Shown in pieces: positions 44,362-53,738 of a stretch of DNA of 64,000 nt. A program made the position numbers and the translations under genes. This DNA comes from Dyadobacter chenwenxiniae. Lineage in GTDB: Bacteria; Bacteroidota; Bacteroidia; Cytophagales; Spirosomataceae. Position 1 is the stretch's first letter, and each line of letters opens with the position of its first letter. The notes under the pieces are model-generated. The model worked only from the letters and a program-made list of their open reading frames with translations, did not search any database and was not told the DNA's origin. The stretch covers positions 5,761,001 to 5,825,000 of the forward strand of contig NZ_CP094997.1 in NCBI RefSeq assembly GCF_022869785.1. The letters run 5' to 3'.

Positions 44362-44660
44362 TGAATCCCAGAGTGAAAGAAATATTATCAATCAAGCCAT
44401 TCACTATCAAAGTTTTGTGGAGTGATGATAAGGTGAGGACAATTGATTTTGGCTCTTTTCTTTCGGACTATTTTCAAAAGGAACACAGTCTTTATTATAA
44501 AATTCTGAACGAACAGCGTTTTCTAGAAGCAAAAACCGACGGCAGAACCATTTATTGGGACAATGTATCAGAAATGGTTGACTACGATGGCAAACTCATC
44601 CCTGCCCCGTTGGATTTTTGCCCGGATGTGTTATTTCAGCAATCGGTGTTGGAGGATTAA
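44361..44660 (+). CDS. DUF2442 protein
   Basis: A 99-residue protein of the DUF2442 family: the IKPFTIKVLWSDDKVRTIDF stretch and the conserved DGRTIYWDNVSEM are present. Partner of the preceding DUF4160 gene, with start and stop codons overlapping. Together they may form a small regulatory or toxin-antitoxin-like module. Convergent with the DUF1338 gene; the stop codons are adjacent. Confidence 0.87.
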   Translation: MNPRVKEILSIKPFTIKVLWSDDKVRTIDFGSFLSDYFQKEHSLYYKILNEQRFLEAKTDGRTIYWDNVSEMVDYDGKLIPAPLDFCPDVLFQQSVLED

Positions 44661-45569
44661 TTACTTCCGAGTCTGCGTTGTGTATGTGCTCTCAAAAATC
44701 TTATCGGCATTTGCAGCTTCAAAACCATCGCGGCGGTGTCTTCTTGTGATTTCGGCTGGGGGGATGTTTTGGAAGTGGGGAAGGACTTTTCGTTCTGCGA
44801 ATTCAACGTAGGAACCGGAAATTTCTAAATGTTCACCGTTTGCGAATTCTGCATGGATCATTTCGGCGATGGTGGCGCTTTGGAGCAGGCCGCCATCCGG
44901 GCTGATTTTTATTTTTCCTCCCGAAGTATTCAACCGAATGCCATTCTTTTCCAAAAATTCATTAAATGCTGCGACTGTATTATAGCCGTCCGGCAGGTTA
45001 TGCACGCTGATTGTGAAGTGATTAAGATAATATCTGTTGTAAATCACCCAGGCAGCATACTCACTTTCATGTAAAAGCGACTGATAATCAGCCACAGTCG
45101 GTGTGCGCCACAAAGGGCGGTGAAGGAATGCATCGACCTCCACGCCATTGTCCAGGTCCAATGCATCCACAGGATCAGTGGTCACTTCATTGGTATAGCT
45201 TGTGATTATGCGCTGGCTTTCTTCCGAAAGATCATTTACCCGAAGCTCACTGACGAAAATACGCGGATCGGTTTCCCTTGGCGGGCTAAACCACCAGGCG
45301 TCCAGTTTTTTACCTTCAAAAAAATAATGGTCACGCTTTTCATAGCCATAATGCAAAAAGATCTTTTCAAACGACCGGACGCCCAGATTTGGAACGCCCA
45401 TCGTGCGAAATGCAATGTGGTCATTTTCAATGTCGTCTACATTATTTACAACGCCGTCGGCGACCATTGCATTCAATATTACGCTTACATCCGGAACACG
45501 TTCTTTATATCGGCGCATCAGCCCGTTCAACACGACATCCAGTGTTTCAAATTTGTGTGAATGGCTCAT
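44661..45569 (-). CDS. DUF1338 family 2-oxoadipate dioxygenase/decarboxylase-like protein
   Basis: A 302-residue vicinal-oxygen-chelate-like iron enzyme. Characterised DUF1338 members (HglS, YdcJ) turn 2-oxoadipate into D-2-hydroxyglutarate in lysine breakdown. Probable metal ligands are His in ENDHIAFRTMG, His in LNHFTISVHNL and Glu in SYVEFAERKV. The protein is shorter than HglS (about 450 residues) and belongs to the short DUF1338 type, so the substrate is uncertain. It is 12 bases downstream of proC on the same strand. Confidence 0.8.
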   Translation of the reverse strand: MSHSHKFETLDVVLNGLMRRYKERVPDVSVILNAMVADGVVNNVDDIENDHIAFRTMGVPNLGVRSFEKIFLHYGYEKRDHYFFEGKKLDAWWFSPPRETDPRIFVSELRVNDLSEESQRIITSYTNEVTTDPVDALDLDNGVEVDAFLHRPLWRTPTVADYQSLLHESEYAAWVIYNRYYLNHFTISVHNLPDGYNTVAAFNEFLEKNGIRLNTSGGKIKISPDGGLLQSATIAEMIHAEFANGEHLEISGSYVEFAERKVLPHFQNIPPAEITRRHRRDGFEAANADKIFESTYTTQTRK

Positions 45570-45581
45570 AATAATTGTTTT

Positions 45582-46385
45582 TTATCCTTTTGATAATTCG
45601 GTTGACCTTACTTGCGCAGCGATAATGCCGTTTTTCAATGTTTCATTTAGATGTCCCGCTTCGAACTGTCCTAATGCTGCTTCCGTAGTTCCGCCCTTCG
45701 AGGCGACGGCCTTAATCAGTTCATCCAAAGATTTGTCCGCCGTATTGATCAAGTGAAATGATCCCAGCATGGTTTGCTTCACTAATAACGCAGCCACAGA
45801 CTCTTCAAAACCCATTTGCTTACCGGCTTCGATCATTGCTTTTACCACATAGAAAAAATAAGCAGGCCCGCTGCCGCTTAATGCAGTAACCGCATTCAAT
45901 TGATCCTCATCTTCCAAGAACACAGACCGCCCCGTTGCGTTGATCAGGTTTTCGATTTTTCTGAGCTGGTTAATGTCCACTTCCGGCGACGCGGAATAGG
46001 CGGTTATACCCATTCCGAGCATTGCAGGCGTGTTAGGCATGGCCCGAATAACGGCTTTATGTTCCAGCGAATTTTGAATGCGTTCAATGGTTACACCCGC
46101 CATAATCGACAAAATCACCTGATGCGGCTTCACCACTTCGCGCAATGCTTGTGATACGGGCGTGAAATCCTGCGGCTTTACAGAAAGAATGATCAGGTCA
46201 TATTCACCGATCTGCGGCCCGATAACGCCTGAAATGACGCCGGGCTGGAAACTGTTCAGACTATCCATGCGGTCTTCACTCTTTTCGACCATCAAAAAGT
46301 CTTCCTTTTTAACCAGATCAAATTTCAGGAAAGCGCGCGCAAAGGCCATTCCCATATTGCCGCAGCCGATAATTGCAATTTTCAT
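45582..46385 (-). CDS. proC: Pyrroline-5-carboxylate reductase ProC
   Basis: ProC makes L-proline from 1-pyrroline-5-carboxylate with NAD(P)H. The Rossmann motif is IIGCGNMGMAFARAFL, followed by KPQDFTPV, RAMPNTPAMLGMG and the C-terminal domain with ALSGSGPAYFFYVVKAM and ASKGGTTEAAL, which form the dimer active site. 267 residues is standard. Upstream 310 bases are noncoding. Confidence 0.96.
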   Translation of the reverse strand: MKIAIIGCGNMGMAFARAFLKFDLVKKEDFLMVEKSEDRMDSLNSFQPGVISGVIGPQIGEYDLIILSVKPQDFTPVSQALREVVKPHQVILSIMAGVTIERIQNSLEHKAVIRAMPNTPAMLGMGITAYSASPEVDINQLRKIENLINATGRSVFLEDEDQLNAVTALSGSGPAYFFYVVKAMIEAGKQMGFEESVAALLVKQTMLGSFHLINTADKSLDELIKAVASKGGTTEAALGQFEAGHLNETLKNGIIAAQVRSTELSKG

Positions 46386-46696
46386 TAGAAGGATAAGGAT
46401 TTGTATTCGTAAGCTTTGAACGAATTACGTAACTTTTAAACAATAATTGGTGCAGGAAAAACAATTTGTAAAATTTCGCAGGGAATGAATCGCCATAGCG
46501 GCATGTTTGGAAACATATGCCGTTATTGCAACGACAAAAATTTCAATTCCGAAATCTGGCGGCTAATGTGAATAATATTCGGTGCAAAGGATTTTGTGCA
46601 AGTTTATATTTTGAAAAATAAGTATAATACATTTTTTTACGGGCCGGAAATTTCTTGCTAACCAAATTAACCTAAGACTATTGTAATACTTCAATT
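46386..46696. other. Intergenic leader upstream of the amidoligase operon
   Basis: About 310 bases without a gene, between divergent proC and the amidoligase operon. An imperfect hairpin CGGCATGTTT / AAACATATGCCG with a 2-base bulge lies at 46499-46522. TATTTTG-like boxes occur around 46605 but without a matching -33 box. Confidence 0.5.
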
Positions 46697-49600
46697 ATGG
46701 CTATAAAAGTTGCTATTTCTCATAAAACAAAATATAAGTTTGACCGGAGTGTTTCGCTTTCACCGCACATTTTCCGGTTGCGCCCTGCCCCTCATTCCAG
46801 AACTGCCATTGAAGGTTACTCATTAAAAATATCCCCTGAAAAACATTTTATAAACTGGCAGCAAGATCCGTTCGGCAATTATCAGGCACGGGTGGTGTTT
46901 CCGGAAAAAACGACGGAATTAAGCATAGAAGTCGAGGTGATAGCCAAAATGCAGGTCATTAATCCTTTCGATTTCTTTGTGGAAGAGTATGCGGAAATGT
47001 ATCCGTTTTCCTATGAGCAAACATTAAAAAAAGAGCTCGGTCCGTATCTTGAACCCAGAGAAGCAAGTCCGGCTTTGATGGAATGGGTTGAAAAAGCAAA
47101 GGTTAATCGTGACATTAAGATCGTAGATTTTCTGGTTCACTTGAATCAACAGATTTACAATGCAATCCATTACAACATTCGCATGGAAGTGGGCGTCCAG
47201 ACGTGCGAAGAAACACTGAATATCAAGAGCGGTTCCTGCCGCGATTCGGCTTGGTTGTTTGTGCAGATACTCAGACATTTAGGCATTGCTTCGCGCTTCG
47301 TTTCGGGTTATCTCGTTCAGCTAACTTCTGATATTAAATCATTGGACGGGCCATCTGGCCCGGAGGAGGATTTTACGGATTTGCACGCCTGGACGGAGGC
47401 TTATGTGCCCGGCGCGGGATGGATCGGCTTGGACCCGACTTCCGGGCTTTTCGCAAGTGAAGGCCACATTCCGCTTTGCTGCACACCCGATTATGCGAGT
47501 GCTGCACCGGTTTCGGGCGCGACGGACATTTGCGAGGTGACATTTGAATTTGATAACAAAGTTTTCCGCATACACGAAGATCCGCGCGTAACCAAGCCTT
47601 ATTCCGAAGAGCAATGGGCGGCTGTGATGCAGGTTGGGCATGATGTAGAGAAAGATTTGCAGGAAGGCGATGTGCGCCTGACCATGGGCGGCGAGCCAAC
47701 ATTCATTTCAATCGATGATTTTGAATCACCGGAATGGAACACTGCTGCTGATGGGCCATTGAAACGACAGTTGGCGTATGATCTGGCATTAAGGCTTAAA
47801 CAGCGCTTTGCACATGGCGGACTTTTGCATTTCGGACAGGGCAAATGGTATCCCGGAGAACCCTTTCCAAGATGGCAATATGCGCTTTACTGGAGAAATG
47901 ACGGTGTTCCAATGTGGCGCAATGATGATTTGGTAACCAAAGAAGGCCAGACAAAATACACTTTCCGCGAAGCTGAGCTTTTTACAACGGAGCTTACAAA
48001 ATATCTTGGTTTAGATACTAACAACATTACACCCGCCTACGAAGACCCGATTTACTGGGCGATGGAAGAAGGCAAACTGCCCGTTAATGTTGATCCGTTA
48101 AAGGTTAATCTCAAAGATTCTATTGAAAGAAGGACTTTGGCCAAATTGCTGGAAAAAGGGCTTAATAACCCTGCTGGATTTGTTTTGCCCATTAAATGGA
48201 ATGAAAAAGGTAAGCATTGGTCAAGTTCAGCATGGCAGTTTAAGCGTGAACATTGTTTTCTCGTTCCGGGAAATTCCGCAATCGGGTTTAGGTTACCGCT
48301 AAAATCACTTCCCGAAGTTGCAAAAGCGCATCGCGAGCAGCCTGTTGAGCGCAGTTCTTTTGAAGATTTGCCGCCGCTGCTTGATTTTAAGCCCATCGTT
48401 GAATCACGTTATGGCTCGGTTGCGCCGCCTTATGTGCTTCCGGTGAATCCGGTGGTTGAGGAAGATGATGATCAAAAGACGAAAAAGAGCAGCGACGAAG
48501 ATGACAAGCTGTTGTTTGAGCTTCCTATTATCAAAACTGCGCTTTGCGTGGAAGAGCGGGACGGCATTCTGTATATTTATTTGCCCCCAACAGATTATCT
48601 CGAACATTATTTGGATCTGATGGCTTCGATTGAAGCCACGGCGGAAAAGCTTCAAATGCCGGTCAGGATTGAAGGTTATGCTGCGCCAACTGATCACCGC
48701 GTTCAAAAGCTGATTGTTACACCCGATCCAGGTGTTATTGAAGTGAACATTCATCCGGCCAAAAACTGGCAGGAACTGGTTGACAACATTAGTGCGCTGT
48801 ATGAAGAGGCTTTCTTTTCAAGATTGGGCACAGATAAATTCATGGTGGATGGGCGTCATACGGGAACGGGCGGCGGCAACCACGTTACAATCGGAGGCGC
48901 AACGCCTTCTGACAGCCCTATCTTGCGCCGTCCGGATCTGCTCAGGAGTTTAGTGACTTACTGGCAGCATCATCCCGCATTGAGTTATCTTTTCGCAGGA
49001 CCATTTATTGGCCCCACAAGTCAGGCTCCGCGCATTGATGAAGGGCGGGATGAGAAACTCTATGAGGTTGAAATTGCTTTTGAACAAATTCCTGAGGGCG
49101 AAGAAGTGCCATTCTGGATGGTGGACCGCATTTTCAGAAACTTGCTGGTGGACATTACTGGGAATACGCACCGCTCGGAGTTTTGCATGGATAAGCTTTA
49201 TTCGCCTGATTCGGCAACGGGACAGTTAGGGATTCTGGAATTCCGCGCGTTCGATATGCCGCCGCATAAGCACATGAATTTGGTGCAAACATTGCTGGTA
49301 AGGGCATTAATAGCCAAATTTTGGAAAGAACCATACAAGCACAAGCTTATTCGCTGGGGAACCGAGTTGCACGACCGATTCCTGCTGCCGCACTTCGCTT
49401 ACCTGGATATGGTGGACGTTGTGAATGACCTGAAAGATGCGGGTTATAACTTCGATATTTCGTGGTTTGATCCCTTCTTCGAGTTCCGTTTTCCCCATTA
49501 TGGCGGCATTACAGTTGATAACATTCAGCTCGATTTGCGCCTTGGGATTGAGCCGTGGCATGTTTTGGGAGAAGAATTATCCAACAGCGGCACGGCCCGT

Positions 49601-50119
49601 TTTGTGGACTCTTCCTTGGAGCGCTTGCAGGTAAAAGTGAGCGGATTTGTGGAAGGAAGGCATATTCTGGTTTGTAATGGCTGTCGCGTTCCTTTGCGCA
49701 GTTCGGGGATCAAAGGAGAATTCGTATCCGGAATCCGCTACAAAGCCTGGAATCCGCCATCCGCGTTGCACCCGACGATCGGGGCCGATGCGCCGCTGGT
49801 TTTTGACATTGTGGATACATGGAATAACCGTATCTTGGGCGGTTGCACTTATTTCGTTTCGCATCCTGGCGGCCGCAGTTTTGATACTTATCCTGTCAAT
49901 AGTTTTGAAGCAGAATCGCGCAAGATCAGCTTGTTTCAAGGTTTTGGACACACGCCATCTGCCAAGCAGGAAGTGCCTATTTTGGAAAAATCAACAGGCA
50001 GCGTATCCCGCTTTGTTGCAGAAACGAAGAAAGAAATGAAAAGCGACACGCCGATAGAATTAATCAATCCGGAGTATCCAAATACGCTGGATTTACGTAA
50101 ATACTGGAAATCGAAATAG
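46697..50119 (+). CDS. Transglutaminase-like / DUF2126 putative amidoligase fusion
   Basis: A 1140-residue two-part protein. The N-terminal third has a bacterial transglutaminase-like domain with an apparent catalytic triad Cys181 (SGSCRDSAW), His230 (DLHAWTEAY) and Asp246 (GLDPTSGL). The rest (about 320-1135) is DUF2126, predicted to be a glutamine-synthetase-fold COOH-NH2 ligase: LTMGGEPTFIS (about 331), GTGGGNHVTIGGATP (about 723), TGNTHRSEFCMDKLY (about 823) and LGILEFRAFDMPPH. It has no signal peptide, so it is cytoplasmic. First gene of a three-gene operon of amide-bond enzymes. Confidence 0.88.
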   Translation: MAIKVAISHKTKYKFDRSVSLSPHIFRLRPAPHSRTAIEGYSLKISPEKHFINWQQDPFGNYQARVVFPEKTTELSIEVEVIAKMQVINPFDFFVEEYAEMYPFSYEQTLKKELGPYLEPREASPALMEWVEKAKVNRDIKIVDFLVHLNQQIYNAIHYNIRMEVGVQTCEETLNIKSGSCRDSAWLFVQILRHLGIASRFVSGYLVQLTSDIKSLDGPSGPEEDFTDLHAWTEAYVPGAGWIGLDPTSGLFASEGHIPLCCTPDYASAAPVSGATDICEVTFEFDNKVFRIHEDPRVTKPYSEEQWAAVMQVGHDVEKDLQEGDVRLTMGGEPTFISIDDFESPEWNTAADGPLKRQLAYDLALRLKQRFAHGGLLHFGQGKWYPGEPFPRWQYALYWRNDGVPMWRNDDLVTKEGQTKYTFREAELFTTELTKYLGLDTNNITPAYEDPIYWAMEEGKLPVNVDPLKVNLKDSIERRTLAKLLEKGLNNPAGFVLPIKWNEKGKHWSSSAWQFKREHCFLVPGNSAIGFRLPLKSLPEVAKAHREQPVERSSFEDLPPLLDFKPIVESRYGSVAPPYVLPVNPVVEEDDDQKTKKSSDEDDKLLFELPIIKTALCVEERDGILYIYLPPTDYLEHYLDLMASIEATAEKLQMPVRIEGYAAPTDHRVQKLIVTPDPGVIEVNIHPAKNWQELVDNISALYEEAFFSRLGTDKFMVDGRHTGTGGGNHVTIGGATPSDSPILRRPDLLRSLVTYWQHHPALSYLFAGPFIGPTSQAPRIDEGRDEKLYEVEIAFEQIPEGEEVPFWMVDRIFRNLLVDITGNTHRSEFCMDKLYSPDSATGQLGILEFRAFDMPPHKHMNLVQTLLVRALIAKFWKEPYKHKLIRWGTELHDRFLLPHFAYLDMVDVVNDLKDAGYNFDISWFDPFFEFRFPHYGGITVDNIQLDLRLGIEPWHVLGEELSNSGTARFVDSSLERLQVKVSGFVEGRHILVCNGCRVPLRSSGIKGEFVSGIRYKAWNPPSALHPTIGADAPLVFDIVDTWNNRILGGCTYFVSHPGGRSFDTYPVNSFEAESRKISLFQGFGHTPSAKQEVPILEKSTGSVSRFVAETKKEMKSDTPIELINPEYPNTLDLRKYWKSK

Positions 50120-50146
50120 ATTTTCAATACAACCCCTAACTGAATT

Positions 50147-52702
50147 ATGCTTACCGAGGCTTCCGTGAATCTTTTACAATCCTATCAAAGCGGTCTGAGT
50201 TCTTACGATGAAGTCCTTGATCTGAACGGAAATATCAAGCCCTACTGGAAAGCACTTTTTGAGAAGCTGGAAAAACTGGGGATGCACGAGCTGAAAAGCC
50301 GTGACCAGGAAATCATCGGCAAGCTCAGGGAAAACGGGGTGACTTATAATGTGTACGGAACGCCTGACGGCCTCAACCGCCCGTGGCAGCTGGATCCGAT
50401 CCCATTTTTGATTGAACAAAAAGAATGGAACGGCATTGCCAAAGGCCTTGAACAACGCGCTATCCTGCTTGATTTGATTTTAAAAGACCTTTACGGACCC
50501 AGAAATCTTGTAAAAGATGGAATAATCCCTGCTGAACTCGTTTTTGACAATACTGGTTTCTTTCGCGCCTGCATTGATATAAAAATCCCTGCTAACAAAC
50601 AACTTACGATGTTTGCGGCAGACATGGCACGCGGTCCGGACGGTCAAATGTGGGTCGTGGATAACCGGACGCAGGCGCCATCGGGCTCGGGTTATACATT
50701 GGAAAACCGCGTGGTGATGAGTAAGCTGCTCCCCGAGCTGGCTGAGGGAATGTATGTGAGCAAATTGTCGCCGTATTTTAATAGTCTTCAAAACACGGTT
50801 TTAAAATTATCGGATAAAAGCAAAGAAGCGCCCAACATTGTCTATCTGACTCCGGGGCCTAATAATGAAGCTTATTTTGAACATGCTTATCTGGCTTCCT
50901 ACCTAGGTTACACACTCGCACAGGGCGACGATTTGCTTGTTCGGAATGGCTGTGTTTGGCTTAAATCCATTGATGGGCTGCAAAAAGTAGACGTTATCAT
51001 TCGTCGGATCGATGACGACTGGTGCGATCCTTTGGAATTGCGTGAAGATTCGAGATTAGGCGTTCCGGGATTGCTGCAAGCGATCCGGCTGGGAAATGTC
51101 CAGGTGCTGAATCCGCCCGGAACCAGTGTTTTGGAAAATCATGCGTTTCATGCCTTTATGGGCAACATTAGCAATTATTTTCTGGGGGAAAAGTTACTGA
51201 TGCCGTCCGTTGCAACCTGGTGGTGCGGGCACGTGAAAGAGCTTCGGTATGTGCTGGATCACATGGATGAGCTTATTATTAAGAAAGCAAATCGAAAAAC
51301 GAGATTTAAGTCTATATATGGCAGGCTGCTGAGTTTTGCAGAGAAGGAAGAGCTGAAAAAAATGATCATGCAGCGGCCGCATGAGTTTATTGCGCAGCAG
51401 GAAGTGAGCTTGTCTACGACGCCATCATTTGTGAATGGCAACATTGAGCCGCGTTATGCAGCATTGCGGGCTTTTATGGTTGCTGACGAAAACGGTTACC
51501 ATGTCATGCAAGGCGGTTTGACGAGGAGTTCGGCCGTAAAAGACCGGTTTGTAATTTCAAATCAAAATGGCGGGTTGTCAAAAGACACGTGGATTGTGTC
51601 CGATACGACGGAAGAGATTCAGGAAAAAATCGTTTTCACTTCGCCGGTTTCGGTTAATAAACACGTTTCACTGCCCAGCCGCAGTGCTGAAAACTTATTC
51701 TGGATTGGCCGTTATTGCGAGCGGACGATGGCGGTGATCAAGTTTATGAACATTACGATCAATGTGCTCAATTTGGACCGCAACTTCGGAGGCTCAGCCA
51801 AACAGGAGCATATCAAGATCCTGCTGCAATCGCTGACGCATCTTTCCTCAACCTATCCCGGCTTTTTGGAAGAAGAAGATCCTTTGTCAGACCCTTATCA
51901 CGAAATCATTGACCTGATTTCCAACACCAGCCGGCCCGGAACGATTGCGGCTAACATTGGCTCGTTTTTGAATGCAGTGGCAGCGGTCAGGAACCAGTGG
52001 GACCAGGAAATATGGCGGATTGTGGATCTGATTGATAATGGTTATCACGAGATTTTGAATGCATCTTCAATGCATCATAACAACATTCAGAAGACATTGG
52101 ATGGCTTGTTTAATAATATGTTCACGTTCCTGGGTGTGATCGCGGAAAGCATGCCGCGGGACAATAGTTTTTTATTGTTGGAAACCGGAAAGCTGATCGA
52201 GCGGATTCTTTCAAGGATTAGCGTTATACAGTCTAATTTTGGTGTCAGAAATGCGCCGGGCGTGGAAAACGAGTTGATTGAGGCCACATTGATCAACCAC
52301 CATTTGCTGGTCAATTACAGGCAGATTTATAAGTCGCATTTGAGTGTGGAAGCGATGCTGGATATGGTTTTGTTGGAAAAAACATTGCCTTACTCGTTGG
52401 TTTACATGCTGGATGAGCTCAAAAACAACATTGGCAAATTACCCGTAACGACGCGGGGAGAAAGGCTTAATGATGCGCAGAAATATGTTTTGAAAGCATC
52501 GACATTAATCAAGCTTGCCGACATTTCGGAATTGAGCAAAAGCAATGGGTCATTTGAAAGGGCTGATTTGTTTGATCTGCTTTCCGAAGTTTCCAAGCTT
52601 ATTAGCGCGGTTTCGGTGAATTTGACCAATATGTATTTCAGCCATACGCTTATGCATCATTCATTTTACGCACCAGTGGATTACGACACGGATGAAATAT
52701 AA
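50147..52702 (+). CDS. Circularly permuted ATP-grasp / alpha-E fusion protein
   Basis: An 851-residue protein whose first part (about residues 1-490) is the circularly permuted ATP-grasp domain (DUF404/DUF403 type): TYNVYGTPDGLNRPWQLDPIP, WVVDNRTQAPSGSGYTLENR, LTPGPNNEAYFEHAYLA, NPPGTSVLENHAFHAF and DRFVISNQNGG. The rest (about 515-845) is the helical alpha-E domain with RSAENLFWIGRYCERTMAV. The two are separate genes in many bacteria; here they are fused. It begins 27 bases after the amidoligase gene and overlaps the next by 11 bases. Predicted to make a peptide or amide bond. Confidence 0.88.
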   Translation: MLTEASVNLLQSYQSGLSSYDEVLDLNGNIKPYWKALFEKLEKLGMHELKSRDQEIIGKLRENGVTYNVYGTPDGLNRPWQLDPIPFLIEQKEWNGIAKGLEQRAILLDLILKDLYGPRNLVKDGIIPAELVFDNTGFFRACIDIKIPANKQLTMFAADMARGPDGQMWVVDNRTQAPSGSGYTLENRVVMSKLLPELAEGMYVSKLSPYFNSLQNTVLKLSDKSKEAPNIVYLTPGPNNEAYFEHAYLASYLGYTLAQGDDLLVRNGCVWLKSIDGLQKVDVIIRRIDDDWCDPLELREDSRLGVPGLLQAIRLGNVQVLNPPGTSVLENHAFHAFMGNISNYFLGEKLLMPSVATWWCGHVKELRYVLDHMDELIIKKANRKTRFKSIYGRLLSFAEKEELKKMIMQRPHEFIAQQEVSLSTTPSFVNGNIEPRYAALRAFMVADENGYHVMQGGLTRSSAVKDRFVISNQNGGLSKDTWIVSDTTEEIQEKIVFTSPVSVNKHVSLPSRSAENLFWIGRYCERTMAVIKFMNITINVLNLDRNFGGSAKQEHIKILLQSLTHLSSTYPGFLEEEDPLSDPYHEIIDLISNTSRPGTIAANIGSFLNAVAAVRNQWDQEIWRIVDLIDNGYHEILNASSMHHNNIQKTLDGLFNNMFTFLGVIAESMPRDNSFLLLETGKLIERILSRISVIQSNFGVRNAPGVENELIEATLINHHLLVNYRQIYKSHLSVEAMLDMVLLEKTLPYSLVYMLDELKNNIGKLPVTTRGERLNDAQKYVLKASTLIKLADISELSKSNGSFERADLFDLLSEVSKLISAVSVNLTNMYFSHTLMHHSFYAPVDYDTDEI

Positions 52703-53567
52703 ACTGATCCATAAAACGGAATATAAATACGCGGAGGCCGTGAACAATTATCACAGCCTGCTTTGCCTTGCGCCAAGAACATTGCCCGATCAGAAATGCA
52801 GCGATTTTAAAATAGAAATTTTGCCAGAGCCCACCCAGGTCATCGAGCGCACCGATTTTTATGGAAATAAAACACATTATTTTTCCCTGCATGCCCCGCA
52901 CAAAACGTTAACTGTGCTCACCACAGCAACAGTTGAACGCACACTCGCCCCCAACGGCTCTTTGTTCCCGCCATCAGACATTTCCTGCGAAGCGGCGCTA
53001 CAACGTCTCATTTCCGACCGGGCGCTTAAAATTTCGTTGCTGGAATATATGCTGCCGAGTCCGTCTATAAAGTGGGATCAGGAAATCAGGAACTTTGCGC
53101 AGGATTGTTTTGCGGATCATTTGCCATTGTTTGATTGTGTCAATGCGCTTTGTGGGAAGATTTACAGAGAATTTAAGTTTGTGCCCGATTTCACGACGGT
53201 TAACACGCCTATTAAGGAAGTTTTGCATGCTAAAAAGGGCGTATGTCAGGATTTTTCGCATTTGGCGATTGCTTGTATCCGGAGTTTTGGCTTTGCTGCA
53301 AGATATGTTAGTGGATATCTGGAAACATTGCCGCCGCCCGGAAAGCAGAAATTACAAGGCTCTGATGCGTCGCACGCGTGGATATCGGTTTATATTCCCG
53401 ATCATGGCTGGTGCGATTTTGACCCGACGAATAACATTGTTCCCGGTGAGCGCCACATTGTCACCGCCTGGGGCCGCGATTACACCGATGTTCCGCCATT
53501 GAAGGGCATTATTTTCAGTTATGGAAAACATACGCTTTCGGTGGAAGTGGATGTGATTCCGGTGTGA
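52692..53567 (+). CDS. Second transglutaminase-fold protein of the amidoligase operon
   Basis: A 291-residue cytoplasmic protein with an N-terminal beta-sandwich (Bact_transglu_N type) and a transglutaminase core. Triad residues Cys185 (KGVCQDFSHL), His228 (DASHAWISVY) and Asp244 (DFDPTNN) are complete. It resembles the N-terminal third of the first operon protein, notably the KYKF/KYKL-HKT start. Such enzymes may cut or form amide bonds on the product of the ligases. It ends the operon. Confidence 0.88.
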   Translation: MKYKLIHKTEYKYAEAVNNYHSLLCLAPRTLPDQKCSDFKIEILPEPTQVIERTDFYGNKTHYFSLHAPHKTLTVLTTATVERTLAPNGSLFPPSDISCEAALQRLISDRALKISLLEYMLPSPSIKWDQEIRNFAQDCFADHLPLFDCVNALCGKIYREFKFVPDFTTVNTPIKEVLHAKKGVCQDFSHLAIACIRSFGFAARYVSGYLETLPPPGKQKLQGSDASHAWISVYIPDHGWCDFDPTNNIVPGERHIVTAWGRDYTDVPPLKGIIFSYGKHTLSVEVDVIPV

Positions 53568-53587
53568 AGAATAGTTCAGATAAAGAA

Positions 53588-53618
53588 TTTGAGAATTGAC
53601 CTTGTTTCTCTAATTTTA
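53588..53618 (+). promoter_or_regulatory. Candidate promoter of pdhB
   Basis: TTTG (53588-53591), 19 bases, TAATTTTA (53611-53618), one base off TAnnTTTG. It gives a leader of about 110 bases before the pdhB ATG. Confidence 0.4.
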
Positions 53619-53738
53619 CACATCATTTTGAAATAAGTATACAAAACCTCTTTTAATGTAACCAAGTAAGGTTAATCCAATTTTTATTCTGGATTTGCAA
53701 TGGTTTCTTCTAAGAATTAAATAATTATAAAATTACGA

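Noticed and set aside
46499..46522. Hairpin in the leader of the amidoligase operon as a riboswitch
   Set aside because: It is a single imperfect stem with a bulge and no conserved-looking aptamer core or terminator; too little evidence.
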